64,000 nucleotides of DNA from Sipunculus nudus (lineage: Eukaryota; Annelida; Sipuncula; Golfingiida; Sipunculidae). The stretch spans positions 12,670,001 through 12,734,000 of the forward strand of contig CM049308.1 in assembly GCA_026874595.1 (NCBI GenBank), in the 5' to 3' direction. The notes beneath the pieces are model-generated. The model did not search any database and was not told where the DNA came from. It saw nothing but the letters and a program-made list of their open reading frames with translations. This document shows positions 59,419 to 64,000 of the stretch, piece after piece (the stretch's first letter is position 1; the number at the start of each line of letters is the position of its first letter). Position numbers and translations under genes: made by a program.

Positions 59419-60621
59419 ATGAGGACTCTGTGTATGAAATGGAAAACTTATAATATTAGGGGGAAAGTAGCTCCATTCTATGTGCCTGTTGAAATTGAAG
59501 GTAGGAGCTTTCAAATGGAATTAGATACAGGGGCAGCCCTTTCAGTAGTAAATTTACATGATTACAACAAGTATCTGTCACATGTACAAATGGAGGAAAC
59601 TGGGGTTAAACTTAGAACATACACACAGGAGGTCATTGAACCAATAGGAAAACTGAATGTTGATGTTGAGTATAAAGGGAAATCTTACAAAGCTGAGCTT
59701 TATGTGGTAAAAGATGGTGGTCCTCCTTTGTTTGGTAGGCAATGGCTTGAAATCATAAAATTAGACTGGGGAGACATTAAACTGATTAACATGGTAGACA
59801 TGAGTTCAGATATAACAGAGTTGGTCCATAAACACAATGAGGTGTTTGAAGAAGGTATTGGGAGGCTGAAAGGTATAAAAGATTCCATTCATGTTGATAA
59901 ATGTGCTGTTCCTAAATTTCATAAAGCAAGGCCAGCACCTTTTGCCCTACGTCCAAAAGTAGAAGAGCAGTTAGACAAACTGGAAATTGAGGACATTATC
60001 AAGAAAGTGAGCCATAGTGATTGGGCAGCACCTATTGTAACACTTATAAAGAGAAATGGAGAAGTTCGCATTTGTGGCGATTTTAAGGTTACAATCAACC
60101 CAGTGTTAAATGTTGAGCAATTTCCATCGCCACGTATTGAAGAGATTTTTGCAAATTTGGCAGGGGGTCAAAAATTTACCAAAATTGATCTGGCAAAAGC
60201 ATATTTGCAAATGGAAGTCCAAGAAAAACACAAGAAATACCTCACAATCAATACATGTAAGGGTCTATATCAATAAGAGAGACTTGTTTATGGAGTGGCA
60301 AGTGCTCCAGCTATTTGGCAATGTGCCATGGATCAGGTCATTCAAGGTGTTCCTTTCACCCAATGTTATCTGGATGATATTATCATCACAGGTAGAACGA
60401 AAGAAGAACATTTAAAAAATCTAGATCTGGTTCTGTCCAAACTAGAACAGTATGGTCTAAAGGTGAACAAGTCAAAATGCGAGTTTTTTAAAGAAAAGGT
60501 AGAATATTGTGGTCATGTAATAGATGCCCAAGGGCTGCACAAGTCAAAAGAAAAAATTGATGCAGTTCTGAACGCACCAAAACCGGAGAATCGTGACAAC
60601 TACAGTCATTTCTGGGGTTAA
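59419..60621 (+). pseudogene. pol: pol: protease and reverse transcriptase, interrupted
   Basis: The aspartic protease has its LDTGAALSVV active site at about 59521. It is followed by a linker and the RT fingers and palm (WAAPIVTLIKRNGEVRICGDF; KIDLAKAYLQMEV). A stop at 60274-60276 breaks the frame before the APAIWQ block; the same frame then reads on to the YLDD catalytic motif at 60367-60378. A frameshift near 60600 separates it from the RT connection and RNase H. The second catalytic aspartates are present, but the enzyme as encoded is truncated. Confidence 0.9.
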
Positions 60622-60623
60622 TC

Positions 60624-61247
60624 AACTACTACAGGTGCTTTCTGCCTAATCTATCCACAGTACTTAGACCTCTGAATGAGTTGTTAGAGCAGGAGAAACG
60701 ATGGGAGTGGGGTATAGAGCAGGAAAAGGCTTATTTGGAAAGCAAGAAACTTATATGTTCTGAGACAGTGTTAACCCATTATGACCAACAATTACCTGTT
60801 ACCTTAGCATGTGACGCTTCCTCTTATGGGATAGGAGCTGTGATCTCGCATGTAATGACAGATGGGAGCGAACGTCCCATTGCATTTGCTTCTAGGTCCC
60901 TGAGTCCTGCTGAAAAGAATTATTGTCAGTTAGAGCGTGAAGCTTTAGCTATTGTCTGGGGGGTTGGTAAATTTTATCAATACCTACAAGGCAGACGCTT
61001 CACCCTGATCACAGATCATCAGCCGCTGACCCACATTTTCAGCCCTAGTAAGGCTATTCCAGTTACAGCAGCAGCGCGAGTTCAACGCTGGGCAGTATTC
61101 CTCAGTGGGTTTACGTATAATATTAAGTACAAAAGCACTAAACTACATGGTAATGCTGATGGACTGTCCAGAGTTCCAATTCATTACAATAGCAGTGTCT
61201 CTGCAGATGACAAATTGAGCATGTTTCACATAAATGATATTTCTTAG
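60624..61247 (+). pseudogene. pol: pol: RT connection and RNase H
   Basis: After the frameshift the frame continues with an INYYRCFLPNLS block and reaches RNase H (LACDASSYGIGAVISH, then AFASRSLSPAEKNYCQLERE, then TDHQPLTHIF), the Ty3/gypsy type. It stops at 61245-61247, shortly after the HGNADGLSR block that normally leads to integrase. Confidence 0.9.
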
Positions 61248-61387
61248 CCAATCTTAGCTAACAAGCTAAAATCTGAAACTTCCAGGGATAGTATTTTTAT
61301 AAAGGTTACTGAAGCATTGCAGAAGGTTGGCACCCAGAAATTGGTAATGAGCCTGAGCTCAAGGCATATTTTACACGGCAGAATGAA

Positions 61388-62314
61388 TTGTCACTTTCAA
61401 ATGGGTGTATCCTATGGGGTTTATGTGTAATAATACCACAGAAATTGAGGCCCAAGGCCCTTGAATTGCTTCATGAAGGGCATCTTGGTGTTGTTAAAGT
61501 GAAAAGAGTGGCAAGAAGCTACATGTGGTGGCCAGGAATAGATCAGGAAATTGAAAATCTTGCTAAAGCATGTCCTGGATGTCAGGCTGTTAGAAACCAA
61601 CCAGCAATAGCTCCAGTACACCGCTGGGTTTACTCAGTGCGTCCATGGCAGCGTATTCATGTGGATTTCGCTGGGCCCTTTATGGACAAAATGTTTATGG
61701 TTGTAGTTGATGCCCACACCAAGTGGCCCGAGGTTGCGGTAATGAATTCTACATCAGGAAGCCGTACAGTTGAAGAGCTGCGAAATATTTTCGCAAGGTT
61801 TGGGTTACCACAACAAATAGTCAGCGACAATGGTCCGCAATTTCTTGGTAGTGATTTTCAGGAGTTTGTGTCAATGAATGGCATACAGCATATTACTGGT
61901 GCACCCTATCACCCAGCAACAAATGGTTTGGCTGAGCGTTTTATCCAGACATTTATGAATGCCCTACGTGCACATAGTAATCAGTACACCCTTAATCAAA
62001 AGATCAATAACTTTCTCTTAGCTTACAGAAATGCACCTCATGCTGTAAAGGGCCAAAGTCCCACAGAGCTTATGCTTGGTTGCAAAACCAGACTCCGTCT
62101 GGATCTACTGAAACCCGATCTGCGTGATTTTGTGTTTAGGCGGGAGACATATGTTCCCCACCGACAGCATAGAGATCTCCGTACCTTCACAGAGGGGGAA
62201 AGAGTTATGGTTAGGGATTACCGTCAGGGAACATCAAAGTGGGTGGCAGGTGTGATAACAAGTAGAGAGGGACCCATGTCATATGTTGTCCATATTGGTC
62301 CTGATTTGTTTTGA
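61388..62314 (+). pseudogene. pol: pol: integrase
   Basis: About 308 residues in yet another frame. It holds an H-x3-H...C-x2-C zinc-binding N-terminus (LHEGHLG; CPGCQ), and a DDE core with D in VDFAGPF, D in SDNGPQF and E in LAERFIQ. A C-terminal GERVMVRDYR block follows. A stop at 62312-62314 and a shift of frame end it; the following frame (62311-62688) continues with a polar, Gln/Ser/Thr-rich tail. No chromodomain was recognised. Confidence 0.92.
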
Positions 62315-62631
62315 CGCGACATATTGATCAAATCATTAGTGGTAGTCAGGAGGCCACTCCTGAAAACAGTAAACAAAGTCAAGAACAATCTGTGTTTAAG
62401 CCAGATACACTCAGTGTAACTGATACCCAAATAACATCTGCAGAACAACCAAATGTAACAGTTGCAGCACAGTCACCTCTTATGTCCGAAAACCAGAGCG
62501 AGACCAAAACAGACCCACAGGCTGTTACTGATACAAACACCAGGCGTTATCCCGTTATCCCTTGCGTGGATCAAAGCCTCCTGCACGTCTTGATATGTAA
62601 TCTTAGTAATCAGTATTTTGCTGGTCTGAAG

Positions 62632-62777
62632 TTATTGTTTGGAAAGTCCACAGGTTCAAGATTTAACTTCTCACGTTTCTCTACGTGAGGAGGAGTTATT
62701 AGATATGTGATCCTATTGTTTGGAAAGTCTACAGGTTCAAGATTTAACTTCTCACATTTCTCCACGTGGGGAGGAGT
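62632..62777 (+). repeat. Polypurine tract and its tandem duplication
   Basis: A stretch of about 80 bp (TATTGTTTGGAAAGTC ... ACGTGAGGAGGAGTT plus the first LTR bases) occurs twice: at about 62632-62710 and 62712-62787. The second ends in the real polypurine tract GTGGGGAGGAG next to the 3' LTR. The first carries an extra LTR start (TTAGATATGTGATC at 62698). Confidence 0.8.
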
Positions 62778-62997
62778 TGTTTGATATGTGATCCAAGTGC
62801 AGCCATCTACTGGTCCTTCTATAACTAACCTAAATGTAATAATGGTGTCACCACCAGGTGGCTTTTATATGTGTCAGTGTGCTGTGTGAACATTGTATAA
62901 TGTTCTACGTAGCAGAATAAAAATGGCTGTCTCCCCAAATGAACTGTGTTTTGTGTTCTCTCAATGTAACTAATGACCTGCGCTTAAGTATACAAAA
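62778..62997 (+). repeat. 3' LTR of the gypsy element
   Basis: Starts TGTTTGATATGTGATCC and ends TTAAGTATACAAAA, 220 bp, closely matching 58105-58325. Followed by TTGGG. Confidence 0.92.
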
Positions 62998-63807
62998 TTG
63001 GGCATCTCCATCTTGTATTCATCAAGACTGGTTATGCCACCTGCAATGATTTTTGCATGGCGTCGATCCATGCATTTTCCATGTGTTCGTCTTAGTTATT
63101 TTTCAACATATTTGGCTGAAATTGTGCATGTCCATAGATCTTTGATATCTCCATCTGGTTTTCAAGACTGGTGGCACTTATCTGCAATCGTTTTCCTCAG
63201 GCTTCCATCCATATGTTTGCTTTAGGTGAAAATTGGTCATATCTCAGTACATTGAATGGTCTAAAATTTGGCATGCACATCCATCTTGGAGAGTTTTCTC
63301 GTAAACCAGACAGGTGGTTCCACCTGCCTTACTGTTTCTGAAGAATGCATAAATGCCCTTTATTTAGGATTGATTTTGCCCTATCGGCCTGCAATAGTGC
63401 GTGTCCATAAATCTTGAATACTTACTTCCTCCTTGTATTTAAGACTGGTGACACCATCTGCAGTTGTTTTTATGAGTGGCATCCATCCATCTATTTACTT
63501 TGGTAAAAATCGCTCATATCTGAGTAGTGGATAGATGTATCAGCCTCAAATTTTGGCAAGTTGATCCATCCAGGATAGCTTTGTTGTAGACCAAGCATGT
63601 GGCGCCATTTTCTGTTGTTTTGTAGAATACATTGAAGCACTTTTTCTCAGTAGTTGATTGAAATCTTGCATGGTGTGTCCTTTTGTGGATCACCGGTGCT
63701 ACACATTTCAAGTCATGTCATGTCAGGAACATTCCATGCCTTACTTTGCCCATGCCTCTGAGATATGGCTGATACATTTAATCACTTGTCGACTACCCAT
63801 ATTCTAG
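62998..63807 (+). mobile_element. Family F element, 3' part
   Basis: Continues the family F copy begun at 57880. It has several units with decayed GGTGGCGCCACC palindromes and ends TATGGCTGATACATTTAATC...ATATTCTAG before TTG. The 3' TTTTGGCAGATAC arm is decayed here. Confidence 0.8.
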
Positions 63808-64000
63808 TTGTTTCTCTCAAATTATCTGATCTGCCAGTATCCAAAGTCTTGTCATATAGTGGTCTTGAGAGGTCTTGGTTAACTTTGTGAATTTTGCAGT
63901 GAGGAATGGAGCATCAGTCCTCTGCTTGATTTTTTTTTTTTTCTTCAGAAATCATCATAAATTTTATAAACAAAACAGAGATTTGTCTTAAAATTGACCT
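63808..64000 (+). other. Intronic sequence to window end
   Basis: Unique sequence with a T run near 63931. Nothing recognised. Confidence 0.5.

Larger units (their letters stand above)
58105..62997 (+). mobile_element. Ty3/gypsy LTR retrotransposon, full length but decayed
   Basis: Two LTRs of 221 and 220 bp bound gag, protease, reverse transcriptase, RNase H and integrase, in that order, which is the Ty3/gypsy order. The target duplication is TTGGG (58100-58104 and 62998-63002). LTRs differ at roughly eight positions by eye, so insertion is not very recent. Coding regions carry several stops and frameshifts, so the copy cannot make its own proteins. No envelope frame and no chromodomain were seen. 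It lies in the + orientation, the same as the host gene, within intron 6. Confidence 0.95.

Overview
The window is eukaryotic and AT-rich, with spliced exons, very long introns, microsatellites, minisatellites, a Ty3/gypsy retrotransposon and several families of repeats with short terminal hairpins. The repeats (internal tandem cores between subterminal inverted repeats, variable copy number) resemble the 'pearl'/Helentron-associated (HINE-type) elements known from bivalve molluscs. I therefore infer a mollusc, most likely a bivalve. No bacterial-type genes, CRISPR or operons are present.

Host gene: six small + strand exons (16712-16855, 20599-20706, 32085-32180, 43565-43663, 53460-53552, 57520-57609) belong to one gene that continues beyond what I can see at both ends. 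Each lies between a good AG acceptor and GT donor, each is a multiple of three, and each intron is phase 1-1. Each encodes one cysteine-rich module of 30-48 residues. Four have six cysteines with the furin-like/growth-factor-receptor spacing and two have four. Only 630 coding bases lie in about 41 kb; the rest is intron filled with repeats.

Layout: 0.5-1.5 kb holds a LINE-type ORF1 on the - strand, with no ORF2 seen. 1.5-5.9 kb is a 39-bp minisatellite and 5.9-6.75 kb a 43-bp minisatellite; both units carry short inverted repeats. 6.8-8.3 kb has a 262-bp direct repeat. From 8.5 kb onward, six related repeat families (A to F here) plus an F-like relative (G) occupy much of the sequence. Insertion order can be read from several empty-site comparisons. 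58.1-63.0 kb is a complete but decayed Ty3/gypsy element with 220-bp LTRs and a TTGGG target duplication, inserted into a family F copy.

Three further DNA transposons have readable boundaries: a 1884-bp element with TA duplication inside a family B unit, a 185-bp element with 16-bp inverted ends and TTATA duplication inside a family C copy, and a 348-bp element with TA ends. Family labels A-G are mine and describe only what is seen here. All repeat boundaries and identities are by eye.

The most interesting result is the shared architecture of families A, B, C, D and F: a 5' hairpin or near-hairpin, an exact 5'/3' subterminal inverted repeat, a tandem core, and a 3' hairpin or subterminal repeat ending in CTAG or CTTG, inserted before T. 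A 12-bp palindrome, GGTGGCGCCACC, recurs exactly at least 11 times in four of these otherwise unlike families.
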